The notes beneath the pieces were generated by a model, which saw only the letters and a list, made by a program, of their open reading frames with translations, did no database searches and was not told the DNA's origin. From contig DCDF01000232.1 of NCBI GenBank assembly GCA_002316295.1, forward strand, positions 1 to 9,554: a DNA stretch of 9,554 nucleotides. Reading direction: 5' to 3'. This document shows positions 1 through 7,121 of the stretch, in pieces. A program made the position numbers and the translations under genes. This DNA is from Syntrophaceae bacterium UBA1062. Its GTDB lineage: Bacteria > Desulfobacterota > Desulfomonilia > UBA1062. Within the stretch, counting starts at the first letter, position 1, and each line of letters begins with the position of its first letter.

Positions 1-2229
1 GAAGTTACAGAAAAAGAAGAAGAGGCCGTAGAGCCTGTCCGAAAGATCGCTGCGGAGGAGCCAGCAGAGCCCGTGTCCGAAGCAGAGCCTCCCGTTTCCG
101 AAGTGATGCCCGAAGAAATCCAAGCACCCGCAGCCGAAGAGCTCACGCCTGAGACGGAGAAGGCAGCTCAGGAAAAACCCGTTCCGGAGGCACAGGAAGC
201 AGGCACGGAAAAAGAGCAGGAAGAGGACAAGAAAAAGAAGGAGAAAAAGAAGGGAAAGAAGGGGAAAGCGGTCGAAGTCGCACCAGCTCCGGAAGAGGGA
301 GAGGTCGCGTTCCCACGGCATGCACCAAAGAAGCCCAAGAAGTTGAAAGAAAAAGAGGTGTACACTCAGAGCGACCTCTACGGCTCCGAGAGGACCGCTT
401 ACGGGAAGAAACAGAAGAAGAAGAAAGACAGGCGTGCCGGCGCTCAGCTCTCCCTCGTCAAGAAAAAGAAGATCCGTATCGGAAGGGCTATCACTGTTTT
501 CAACCTCGCGAAAGAGATGGGCGTGAAGGTATCCGACGTGATCCGCATTCTCATGGACTTAGGCGTCATGGCAAATCAGAACCAGTACATCACTACTGAT
601 GAGGCGTCGTTCGTCGCTTCGGAGCTGGGCTTTGAGACGGAAGAGGCCCGCGACGAGATCAAGGAGGCGTATCTCACTCCCCCTTCGTATTCTCCAGAAG
701 AGCTGGAGCCGAGGCCTCCGGTGGTCACCGTGATGGGGCATGTCGACCACGGTAAGACGTCCCTGCTTGATGCCATCAGGCAGGAAAACGTCATTGACAG
801 CGAGTACGGCGGGATCACCCAGCATATCGGCGCATATCAGGCCCATTGCAATGGGAAACCCATCACTTTCATTGACACCCCGGGGCACGAGGCGTTTACC
901 TCCATGCGTTCCCGCGGGGCACAGGTGACCGATTTTGTCGTGCTTGTCGTGGCGGCCGATGACGGCGTGATGGATCAGACAAGAGAGGCGATAAACCATG
1001 CACGGGCGGCCAATATTCCCATCCTCGTGGCGGTCAACAAGATCGACAAGCCCAACGCCAATCCTCAGCGGGTGAGAGAGCAGCTCTCCGAGATCGGGCT
1101 CGTCCCGGAAAGCTGGGGAGGAGACACGATTTTCGTCGATGTTTCCGCAAAGAATCGTATCGGGATCGATGATCTGCTGGAGATGATACTCCTGCAGGCT
1201 GAGGTCCTGGACATAAAAGCCTACAAGAAGGGCGGCGCCCGGGGCGTAGTCCTCGAATCGAAACTCGATAAGGCCAGAGGCCCCATGGCCACAGTTCTTA
1301 TTCAGAGCGGCCAACTGAGGCGTGGCGACATCTTTGTCGTTGGAAACACCTGGGGAAGGGCCAGAGGAGTGTTCGACTTCACCGGGAAACCCATCTCTCA
1401 GGCCGACCCGGCGACTCCGATAGAAATCATCGGCTTCTCGGAGCTGCCGTCGGCGGGCGACAACTTCTTTGTCGTGCCAAACGAAAAGACCGCCAAGGAC
1501 ATCGTCTCGTACTTCCAGGAGACCGATGAGATCAAGCGTCAGCAGAGACAGGAACCGAAGGAGAAGGTTACTCTTGAAGATCTCTACAGCCAGGTCCAGG
1601 AGGGAAAGATCAGGGATCTCAACCTCATCATCAAGGGAGATGTCCACGGAACCGTTGAGGCCATCCGGGGCGCCGTGCAGGGAATCGATGTCGGGCAGGA
1701 CCTCAGAATCAGCATCATCCACTCGGCAGTGGGAGGAATCACGGAAAACGATATCCTGCTCGCCTCTACTGCGAAGGCGATCGTCATCGGCTTCAATGTA
1801 AGACCGGAGCCCACAGCCAGGGCATTGGCCAAGAAGTACAATGTCGAGATCAAGCTCTATACAATCATCTATGACCTCATAGAGGACATCAAAAAGGCTC
1901 TGAAAGGAATGCTGGAGCCGGTTTACGAAGAAGTCGTTCAAGGCAGGGCCGAGGTGAGGGATCTGTTCAAGGTGCCCAAGGTGGGAACCATTGCCGGATG
2001 CATGGTAGTCGACGGGCAGATCACGCGGGGAGCCAATGCCCGCCTGCTGCGCGATCACGTGGTAGTGTTCGAGGGAAAGGTTGATTCCCTGAAGCGCTTC
2101 AAAGAAGATGTCAGAGAAGTTCAGTCGGGATATGAGTGCGGTATAGGGCTCTCCGGCTTCAACGACATAAAAACCGGAGATGTGATCGAAGCCTTTGCTC
2201 GTCAGAAAGTAGAAACGGAGCTTGAGTGA
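1..2229 (+). CDS. infB: Translation initiation factor IF-2 (5' end outside window)
   Basis: GTPase that brings fMet-tRNA to the 30S P site and promotes 50S joining. The frame is open from base 1 with no stop, so the gene begins upstream; the GTG at 73 is only the first in-window start-like codon. Counting from the first codon in the window (742 codons), residues 1-150 are a Glu/Ala/Pro-rich then Lys-rich low-complexity linker typical of IF2 N-termini. An IF2_N helical domain lies at about 160-215. The G domain has G1 GHVDHGKT at 246-253, G3 DTPGH at 292-296, G4 NKID at 346-349 and G5 SAK at 382-384. An EF-Tu-like domain II follows from about 415, then the IF2 domain III and a C-terminal beta-barrel from about 650 to the end, where fMet-tRNA binds. 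All GTPase motifs are intact. The TGA stop overlaps the next start as GTGA. The N-terminal portion that usually carries a first IF2_N module is probably outside the window (inference). Confidence 0.98.
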   Translation, partial: EVTEKEEEAVEPVRKIAAEEPAEPVSEAEPPVSEVMPEEIQAPAAEELTPETEKAAQEKPVPEAQEAGTEKEQEEDKKKKEKKKGKKGKAVEVAPAPEEGEVAFPRHAPKKPKKLKEKEVYTQSDLYGSERTAYGKKQKKKKDRRAGAQLSLVKKKKIRIGRAITVFNLAKEMGVKVSDVIRILMDLGVMANQNQYITTDEASFVASELGFETEEARDEIKEAYLTPPSYSPEELEPRPPVVTVMGHVDHGKTSLLDAIRQENVIDSEYGGITQHIGAYQAHCNGKPITFIDTPGHEAFTSMRSRGAQVTDFVVLVVAADDGVMDQTREAINHARAANIPILVAVNKIDKPNANPQRVREQLSEIGLVPESWGGDTIFVDVSAKNRIGIDDLLEMILLQAEVLDIKAYKKGGARGVVLESKLDKARGPMATVLIQSGQLRRGDIFVVGNTWGRARGVFDFTGKPISQADPATPIEIIGFSELPSAGDNFFVVPNEKTAKDIVSYFQETDEIKRQQRQEPKEKVTLEDLYSQVQEGKIRDLNLIIKGDVHGTVEAIRGAVQGIDVGQDLRISIIHSAVGGITENDILLASTAKAIVIGFNVRPEPTARALAKKYNVEIKLYTIIYDLIEDIKKALKGMLEPVYEEVVQGRAEVRDLFKVPKVGTIAGCMVVDGQITRGANARLLRDHVVVFEGKVDSLKRFKEDVREVQSGYECGIGLSGFNDIKTGDVIEAFARQKVETELE

Positions 2230-2510
2230 TAATCGGTGCTAGTGAGTTCAGACTCAGGATCACGGGAGCACGATCCCTCAAGGAAAAGCGTAAGACCTTG
2301 AAATCTTTGAAAGATCGCGTCTCCAGGATGAATATCTCCGTCGCCGAGGTAGACGATCAGGATAAATGGCAGGCGGCCACGCTCGCCTTTGCGGTGGTCA
2401 GCAACGACACGGGATATATTAACTCGATCCTTGACAGAGTCGCCCGTTATCTCACGGACTATCCAGATATCGAGTTGGTCGACTGCCAGACGGAGATCAT
2501 ACATATATGA
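2226..2510 (+). CDS. ylxP: DUF503 / YlxP-family small protein
   Basis: Small 94-residue protein of the DUF503 family, called YlxP in Bacillus. It has the usual family length and the characteristic core: an N-terminal beta strand, the basic segment SLKEKRKTLKSLKDR at about 17-31, then a DDQDKWQAA stretch and a VVSND segment. Its biochemical role is not settled; the conserved position between infB and rbfA has led to suggestions of a part in ribosome maturation. The start is GTG, overlapping the infB TGA by four bases (GTGA). A GGAG at 2217-2220 lies five bases upstream, so both reinitiation and independent binding are possible. The stop overlaps the rbfA start as ATGA. Family membership is clear; the function is not. 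Confidence 0.93.
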   Translation: MIIGASEFRLRITGARSLKEKRKTLKSLKDRVSRMNISVAEVDDQDKWQAATLAFAVVSNDTGYINSILDRVARYLTDYPDIELVDCQTEIIHI

Positions 2511-2869
2511 AACTGGTAACCAAGCGGCAGGCCCGCGTCGGCGATCTTATCAAGCAGACCATCGCAGAGCTTGTTCAGCGCAAGGTAAAGGACCCCCGGG
2601 TAGATGGGGTGACTATCACAGGCGTCGACGTGAGCGTTGACCTGCGGGTGGGCCATGTATTTTATTGCGTTCTCGATCCGGACAGGCAGCAGCAGGCTCA
2701 GCAGGGCTTGACCAGTGCGGCCGGTTTTCTCCGTCGGGAGCTGAGCCGGGAGCTGAGAATCAAGCATATTCCCGAGCTTTCGTTCATATACGACGAGTCC
2801 TTCGATTACGGATCCAAAATAGACGAAATTCTCGAAAAGTTGGAAAAGGATGAAAAATCAGATAGCTGA
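2507..2869 (+). CDS. rbfA: Ribosome-binding factor A
   Basis: RbfA is a single-KH-domain protein that binds immature 30S subunits near the 16S rRNA 5' and 3' ends, assists late maturation and is important for cold adaptation in model bacteria. The 120-residue product has the standard length and layout: an N-terminal helix (RVGDLIKQTIAELV) with the KVKDPRV turn, a strand with ITGVDVSVDLRVGHVFYCV, then helix and strand RELRIKHIPELSFIYDES, ending in a charged tail. The ATG overlaps the ylxP stop by four bases (ATGA). A GGAG at 2492-2495 sits 11 bases upstream, a little far, consistent with coupled translation. The last 20 bases overlap the next gene. Placement directly after infB and ylxP supports the call. 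Confidence 0.97.
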   Translation: MKLVTKRQARVGDLIKQTIAELVQRKVKDPRVDGVTITGVDVSVDLRVGHVFYCVLDPDRQQQAQQGLTSAAGFLRRELSRELRIKHIPELSFIYDESFDYGSKIDEILEKLEKDEKSDS

Positions 2870-3779
2870 CATCATACACCACCATGATCGTTTCGAGATC
2901 ATCACACACGAGGGACCGGACGAAGACGCTGTTGGATCCAGTCGTGCTCTTGCCCACGCTCTGAATTCCCTGGGAAAATCCGTCAGGCTGATCTACCCCA
3001 CGCCGATTCCCGAACCGCTGTTGTTCACCGCGGAGCCACGCCAGAAAAAGGGCATGACGCCGGAGATTTCCATCCTCCTGGATGTATCCGATGTCAAGAT
3101 GCTCGGCGGGGTCAATCCGCAGGGGACGGTCGTGGTGATCGATCACCATCGCACCCAGGGGGACTTCGGATCGGCTGCATGGATCGATCCGCAGAAGTCG
3201 TCCGCATCTGAGATGGTATACGATCTGATACAGGCCCTGGGTGTGGACATCACTCCTGCAATCGCCTCGAATATCTATATGGGGATTTTCGGAGACACCG
3301 GAGGGTTCATCCATTCCAATACCACGCCGCGGGTGTTCAGGGCTGCCTATGAGCTCACCAAGGCGGGAGCGGATCCGAACCAGATCGCATACCGGCTGAA
3401 GCGGACCAGGAGCGTGAAGTATTATCACATTCTCTGCATGGTCATTGACCGGCTCGTTCAGTCGGGCAGGATCTTCGGAAGTTATATCCGCTATGAGGAT
3501 TTCGGCGCGGTGCGCGCGACCCCTGATGATGCCTCGGGGATCGTCGAAGAGCTCGCATCGTTATCCGGGGCGGAGATGGTGGTTTTTTTAAGAGAGCTGA
3601 ATCCGGATACCGTCCACGGATCAATCAGGAGCAAAAGCGCGGATTCGGCCCTGAAGACGGCCCGAGCCTTCGGAGGGGGAGGGCATGGCATGGCGGCTGG
3701 ATTCACCCAGAAAGGCCGCGCCGACGAGCTGATCGAGCAGGTGATCGAGGAAGGACTGAAGTGGGTAAGCAAGGTATAG
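2850..3779 (+). CDS. nrnA: DHH/DHHA1 phosphoesterase, NrnA-like (oligoribonuclease / pAp phosphatase)
   Basis: A 309-residue DHH-family phosphoesterase. NrnA-type members use Mn2+ to degrade very short RNA and to dephosphorylate pAp. Motif I is HEGPDEDAVGS, with H20, D24 and D26 as metal ligands. Motif II is LDVSD with D78 and D81. The name-giving D98-H99-H100 is motif III. The C-terminal DHHA1 substrate-binding domain carries the GGGGH glycine loop at 275-279. No membrane segment or signal is seen, so it should be cytoplasmic. The ATG at 2850 lies 20 bases inside rbfA; an AAGG lies immediately upstream and is too close for a standard Shine-Dalgarno, so translation probably depends on ribosomes finishing rbfA. 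The last 19 bases overlap truB. The position between rbfA and truB is the standard one for this gene in Firmicutes and deltaproteobacteria. Exact substrate preference cannot be read from sequence. Confidence 0.9.
   Translation: MKNQIADIIHHHDRFEIITHEGPDEDAVGSSRALAHALNSLGKSVRLIYPTPIPEPLLFTAEPRQKKGMTPEISILLDVSDVKMLGGVNPQGTVVVIDHHRTQGDFGSAAWIDPQKSSASEMVYDLIQALGVDITPAIASNIYMGIFGDTGGFIHSNTTPRVFRAAYELTKAGADPNQIAYRLKRTRSVKYYHILCMVIDRLVQSGRIFGSYIRYEDFGAVRATPDDASGIVEELASLSGAEMVVFLRELNPDTVHGSIRSKSADSALKTARAFGGGGHGMAAGFTQKGRADELIEQVIEEGLKWVSKV
3747..3755 (+). promoter_or_regulatory. Strong Shine-Dalgarno for truB inside the upstream gene
   Basis: GAGGAAGGA ends five bases before the GTG at 3761. It lies within the last codons of the DHH gene and supports the GTG as the real truB start despite the 19-base overlap. 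Confidence 0.75.
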
Positions 3780-4663
3780 TGCTCATAGACAAGCCGAAGG
3801 ACATCACATCCCGGAAGGCCGTCGATCAAGTCATGAAGACGCTGAAGGTGAAGCGGGCCGGGCATTTCGGATCACTCGATCCTTTTGCCACCGGGCTTTT
3901 GTGCATCGGCGTTGGACAGGGGACCAAACTCCTGCCCTTCATGCATGCCCATCAGAAGGAATATATAGCCACCATCGGTTTCGATATGACCACTGATACC
4001 GACGATATTACCGGGAATCCCATCGAGCGCTTTTCCGACGTCAAAATCGATATGGGAGCCGCAAAAAAATGGTTTGAGGAAAATACCGGCTGGATCAATC
4101 AGCTCCCTCCACGGTACTGTGCCCAGAAATATCAGGGGCGGCCTCTGTACAAGCTCACCCGCGCTAATATCGATGTGCAGCCGCGGGAAAAACAGGTATA
4201 CATCGAGGACGTGGAGATTCTTGATCATGGGCGCGACTGGATCGACGTTCGGATCGTCTGCTCCCGGGGCACGTATATCAGATCCATCGCCCGGGATCTG
4301 GGCAGCCGGCTGGGGTACGGAGGCTATCTGCGGGAGCTGAGGAGACTTCGCAGCGAAGGTTTCCACGTGGAGGCAGCCATGACCCTCGATGAATTGAAAC
4401 AGCGCTCCCAGCAAGGACAGGATGTGATTATTCCACTTTCCCATGCGCTCCATATCCAGAAGGTGAGGGTTACTCCCACAGGGCAGAGAGGAATTCTCGA
4501 CGGAAGTCCCATACTGGTATCGTGGATTATCGATAAGGTCGAAACGGCGGAAGGGAATTATGTCGCGATGGTGAACGGAGGGGACCAGCTCCTCTGTATC
4601 GCCAGGCATCAGCCGTCGGGAGGAATCTGGGGTTATATCGAACGGGGATTTCGCCCGGATTAG
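3761..4663 (+). CDS. truB: tRNA pseudouridine(55) synthase TruB
   Basis: Isomerises U55 in the T-loop of tRNAs to pseudouridine and acts as a tRNA folding chaperone. The 300-residue product starts MGKQGIVLIDKPKDITS, the expected N-terminus. The catalytic aspartate is D40 in GHFGSLDPFATG. The active-site tyrosine is Y68, 28 residues later, the same spacing as D48 and Y76 in E. coli TruB. PPRYCAQKYQGRPLY at about 116-130 and CSRGTYIRSIARDLG are conserved fold motifs. A short PUA-like C-terminal domain follows from about residue 230. The start codon is GTG with a strong Shine-Dalgarno at 3747-3755. The catalytic motif differs slightly from the common GHTGTLDP form (Phe36, Ser38), but catalytic residues are kept. 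The gene is followed by the only sizeable gap in the plus-strand cluster. Confidence 0.97.
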   Translation: MGKQGIVLIDKPKDITSRKAVDQVMKTLKVKRAGHFGSLDPFATGLLCIGVGQGTKLLPFMHAHQKEYIATIGFDMTTDTDDITGNPIERFSDVKIDMGAAKKWFEENTGWINQLPPRYCAQKYQGRPLYKLTRANIDVQPREKQVYIEDVEILDHGRDWIDVRIVCSRGTYIRSIARDLGSRLGYGGYLRELRRLRSEGFHVEAAMTLDELKQRSQQGQDVIIPLSHALHIQKVRVTPTGQRGILDGSPILVSWIIDKVETAEGNYVAMVNGGDQLLCIARHQPSGGIWGYIERGFRPD

Positions 4664-4749
4664 CTATTTACAGCAGATCAGATGGTGTGTTAATTTCCCT
4701 CGTTGCACAAGAAAAGTAGAGATTAAACGGTCATTAGGAGGACAAAGAA
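4664..4749 (+). promoter_or_regulatory. rpsO leader with a candidate S15 control hairpin
   Basis: An 86-nt interval between truB and rpsO. The segment 4690-4697 (TTAATTTC) pairs with 4719-4726 (GAGATTAA) over eight bases with one G-U. The stem can be extended past a bulged G4689 by 4686-4688 with 4727-4729. The 21-nt loop begins with CCTC (4698-4701), which is complementary to GAGG at 4738-4741 inside the Shine-Dalgarno of rpsO. Loop-to-Shine-Dalgarno pairing would form a pseudoknot. In E. coli, S15 represses its own translation through a pseudoknot in this position, though the known leaders differ in sequence between phyla. I see no T-tract terminator and no convincing sigma70 promoter here. 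Pairing was worked out by eye, so function is inference. Confidence 0.4.
4736..4741 (+). promoter_or_regulatory. Shine-Dalgarno of rpsO
   Basis: A full AGGAGG lies eight bases before the GTG at 4750. It is the strongest ribosome-binding site in the window and fixes a GTG rather than ATG start for rpsO. Confidence 0.85.
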
Positions 4750-5019
4750 GTGGGTTTAAGCGTAGAGGAAAAGAAAGAAGTCATCAATCAGTTCAAGAGG
4801 CATGAGAGCGACACAGGATCCCCTGATGTTCAGGTTGCGATCCTGACGAAGCGGATCAATGATCTCACCGAACATTTCAAGGTCCATGAAAAGGATCATC
4901 ACTCCAGGAGAGGATTGCTGATGCTTGTCGGCCAGAGGAGAAGGCTTTTGAATTACATCAAGGGCCGTGATATCAAGAGATATCGAGAGCTCCTCCAGGC
5001 ACTGAATCTCCGGAAGTAG
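4750..5019 (+). CDS. rpsO: 30S ribosomal protein S15
   Basis: Primary 16S rRNA-binding protein that joins early at the central-domain three-way junction and forms an intersubunit bridge. The 89-residue product has the family's standard length. It shows the diagnostic HESDTGSPDVQVAILT segment at about 18-33, KVHEKDHHSRRGLLMLVGQR at about 44-63 and RRRLLNYI just after, all known S15 rRNA-contact regions. The GTG start is set by the AGGAGG at 4736-4741. pnp begins eight bases after the stop, the usual rpsO-pnp pairing. The upstream leader could allow feedback control by S15 itself, as seen in other bacteria. Confidence 0.98.
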   Translation: MGLSVEEKKEVINQFKRHESDTGSPDVQVAILTKRINDLTEHFKVHEKDHHSRRGLLMLVGQRRRLLNYIKGRDIKRYRELLQALNLRK

Positions 5020-5027
5020 GGAAAACT

Positions 5028-7115
5028 ATGAAAATCGAAACAAGAGGCAAAGGCGCACCGCTGATATTTTCCGTGGGTGAGGTCGCCAGGCAAGCGGACG
5101 GCTCTGTACTCGTCCACCAGGGAGACAGCGTGGTTCTCGTAACCGCGGCTGCTGCAAAGGAAGAGCGCAAGGGTGTGGATTTCCTTCCCCTGGTAGTGGA
5201 CTATCAGGAAATGAGCTATGCCGCAGGAAGGATCAAGGGGGGATTCATCAAAAGAGACGGGCGGCCGGGCACCCAGGAGATACTTACCGCCCGGGCGATA
5301 GACAGGCCGATCCGGCCGCTGTTTCCGAAAGGATATCGCAACGAAACCCAGATCATCGCCATGGTACTCTCCGCCGATCCCGCATTCACGCCGGACATAC
5401 TCGCCCTCAACGGGGCATCCGCGGCGCTGCATATATCTGGGATACCGTTCAGCGGCCCCATCGGCGGTGCACGGGTAGGCCTGATCGACGGAGAGTTCGT
5501 GATCGATCCATCGGTTGCCCAGCTCGAAAAGAGCCAGATGGAACTCATGGTCGTGGGGACGCGCGACGCCATCGTCATGGTTGAAGGAGAAGCGAGCGAG
5601 CTTCCCGAGAGAACCGTTCTCGATGCCATAAAGGTCGCTCACACCAGGATACTTGAGGTTATCGACGCCATCGAAGAGCTGCGGGAAAAGGCGGGCAAGC
5701 CCAAAGTCCCGTACACACCTCTCCGGGAGGACGAGGAAGTCTACCGGCAGATCAGGGACATGATGGCCCCACGGATCGAAAGCATGGTATCCCAAGCGTA
5801 CACGAAGCAGCAGAGGCACGCGCTGATCGATGAACTCAAGGCGGAGATTCTGGAAAAGTTCTCCGACGAGACGGAAGAAGGCGATCTTCTGGTGAAAGGC
5901 GCCTTTGACGCCGCCGAGAAGGAGATTGTGCGCAGGATCATGAAAGAGCGCAAGGTCAGGATCGACGGCAGGGGCTTCGATGACATCAGAGCCATCGACT
6001 GCAAGGTGGGCATACTGCCGCGAACTCACGGCTCGGCACTTTTCACGAGGGGAGAGACACAGGCCCTCGCCACGACCACACTCGGAACTCCCCGGGATGA
6101 GCAGCGGGTGGAGACTCTGCTGGGAGAGACAACGAAGTCCTTCATGCTCCATTACTCCTTCCCTCCCTTTTCCGTAGGGGAGGTGCGGATGCTCAGAGGA
6201 CCGAGCAGGCGCGAGATCGGGCATGGAAACCTTGCAGAGCGCGCCCTGAGCAAGATGCTGCCGGAAGAGGGTTCGTTCCCCTACACCATCAGACTCGTAT
6301 CCGAGATCCTCGAATCGAACGGATCCTCATCCATGGCCACCGTCTGCGGCGGCTCTCTGTCGCTGATGGATGCCGGTGTTCCCTTGAAGAAGCCGGTGGC
6401 GGGCATCGCTATGGGCCTCATCAAGGAAGGTGACGACTACATGGTGCTCACCGACATTCTCGGCGATGAAGACCACCTCGGAGATATGGATTTCAAGGTG
6501 GCCGGCACCGCAGACGGGATCACCGCCCTGCAGATGGACATCAAGATCTCGGGCATTCCCGAAGAGGTTCTCGGCCAGGCCCTGGAAAAGGCGAAAGCCG
6601 CAAGGCTTGCCATCCTCGAGAAGATGAAGCAGACCATCAGCGCCCCCCGCGGTGACATCTCCCCCTATGCGCCGAGGATCTACACCATGACCATAAACCC
6701 CGACAAGATCAGGGATGTCATCGGTCCCGGCGGAAAGGTCATCAAGGACATCATCGCCAAGACCGACACCAAGATAGAGATCGATGATTCGGGCAGGGTG
6801 GACATCTTCTCTCCCGACGAGGATCACGCAAAGATGGCGGTAGACATGATCCAGGCCCTCACCAAAGAGCTCGAGCTGGGGCGCGTATACAGCGGCAAGG
6901 TCGCCAAGATCATGGATTTCGGCGCCTTTGTGGATTTCCCCACGGGAGAGTCCGGGCTGGTCCACATCTCGCAGCTCGCAAATGAGCGGGTAAAGAATGT
7001 GCGCGATGTCGTCCAGGAAGGCGACGAGATCATTGTCAAGGTGATCGGCATCGACAGCAAGACCGGCAAGATCCGTCTCAGCCGGAAAGAAGCCCTCAAC
7101 ACCACAACCCGCTGA
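5028..7115 (+). CDS. pnp: Polyribonucleotide nucleotidyltransferase (PNPase)
   Basis: Trimeric 3'-to-5' phosphorolytic exoribonuclease that releases nucleoside diphosphates and can add 3' tails in reverse. The 695-residue product has the full domain order: RNase PH domain 1 (about 10-140, with the FIKRDGRPG loop that lines the RNA channel), an all-helical linker domain (about 145-225), RNase PH domain 2 (about 310-530), KH domain (IGPGGK at 565-570) and S1 domain (from about 618). Catalytic D482, D488 and K490 lie in GDEDHLGDMDFK and match E. coli D486, D492 and K494. The C-terminus ends soon after the S1 domain. A weak AGGG precedes the ATG by six bases. Only eight bases separate it from rpsO, so there is no room for a separate pnp leader like the RNase III-processed one in E. 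coli. Confidence 0.98.
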   Translation: MKIETRGKGAPLIFSVGEVARQADGSVLVHQGDSVVLVTAAAAKEERKGVDFLPLVVDYQEMSYAAGRIKGGFIKRDGRPGTQEILTARAIDRPIRPLFPKGYRNETQIIAMVLSADPAFTPDILALNGASAALHISGIPFSGPIGGARVGLIDGEFVIDPSVAQLEKSQMELMVVGTRDAIVMVEGEASELPERTVLDAIKVAHTRILEVIDAIEELREKAGKPKVPYTPLREDEEVYRQIRDMMAPRIESMVSQAYTKQQRHALIDELKAEILEKFSDETEEGDLLVKGAFDAAEKEIVRRIMKERKVRIDGRGFDDIRAIDCKVGILPRTHGSALFTRGETQALATTTLGTPRDEQRVETLLGETTKSFMLHYSFPPFSVGEVRMLRGPSRREIGHGNLAERALSKMLPEEGSFPYTIRLVSEILESNGSSSMATVCGGSLSLMDAGVPLKKPVAGIAMGLIKEGDDYMVLTDILGDEDHLGDMDFKVAGTADGITALQMDIKISGIPEEVLGQALEKAKAARLAILEKMKQTISAPRGDISPYAPRIYTMTINPDKIRDVIGPGGKVIKDIIAKTDTKIEIDDSGRVDIFSPDEDHAKMAVDMIQALTKELELGRVYSGKVAKIMDFGAFVDFPTGESGLVHISQLANERVKNVRDVVQEGDEIIVKVIGIDSKTGKIRLSRKEALNTTTR

Positions 7116-7121
7116 TTTTTC

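Noticed and set aside
205..440. Lysine- and glutamate-rich repeats in infB as a possible repeat element or slippage-prone frameshift site
   Set aside because: Low-complexity charged linkers are normal in IF2. AAA and AAG codons are mixed and the frame is continuous through the region.
559..2058. A 499-codon open frame on the minus strand opposite infB
   Set aside because: It mirrors the strongly conserved GTPase and C-terminal domains of infB in an antisense frame, shows no recognisable protein motif and has no ribosome-binding context. It is a codon-bias shadow.
2907..2940. Glutamate in motif I (PDED) of the DHH protein as a possibly altered active site
   Set aside because: The residue between the two metal-binding aspartates varies in the family (Gly is frequent, Pro occurs in Bacillus NrnA), and all metal ligands are present.
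4703..4727. TTGCAC followed by ATTAAA upstream of rpsO as a promoter
   Set aside because: The spacing is only 13 bases, too short for a sigma70 promoter, and no better -10 box was seen at 16-18 bases.
4953..6224. A 423-codon minus-strand open frame opposite the end of rpsO and pnp
   Set aside because: It crosses two clearly real genes with intact motifs and has no recognisable domain; an antisense shadow.
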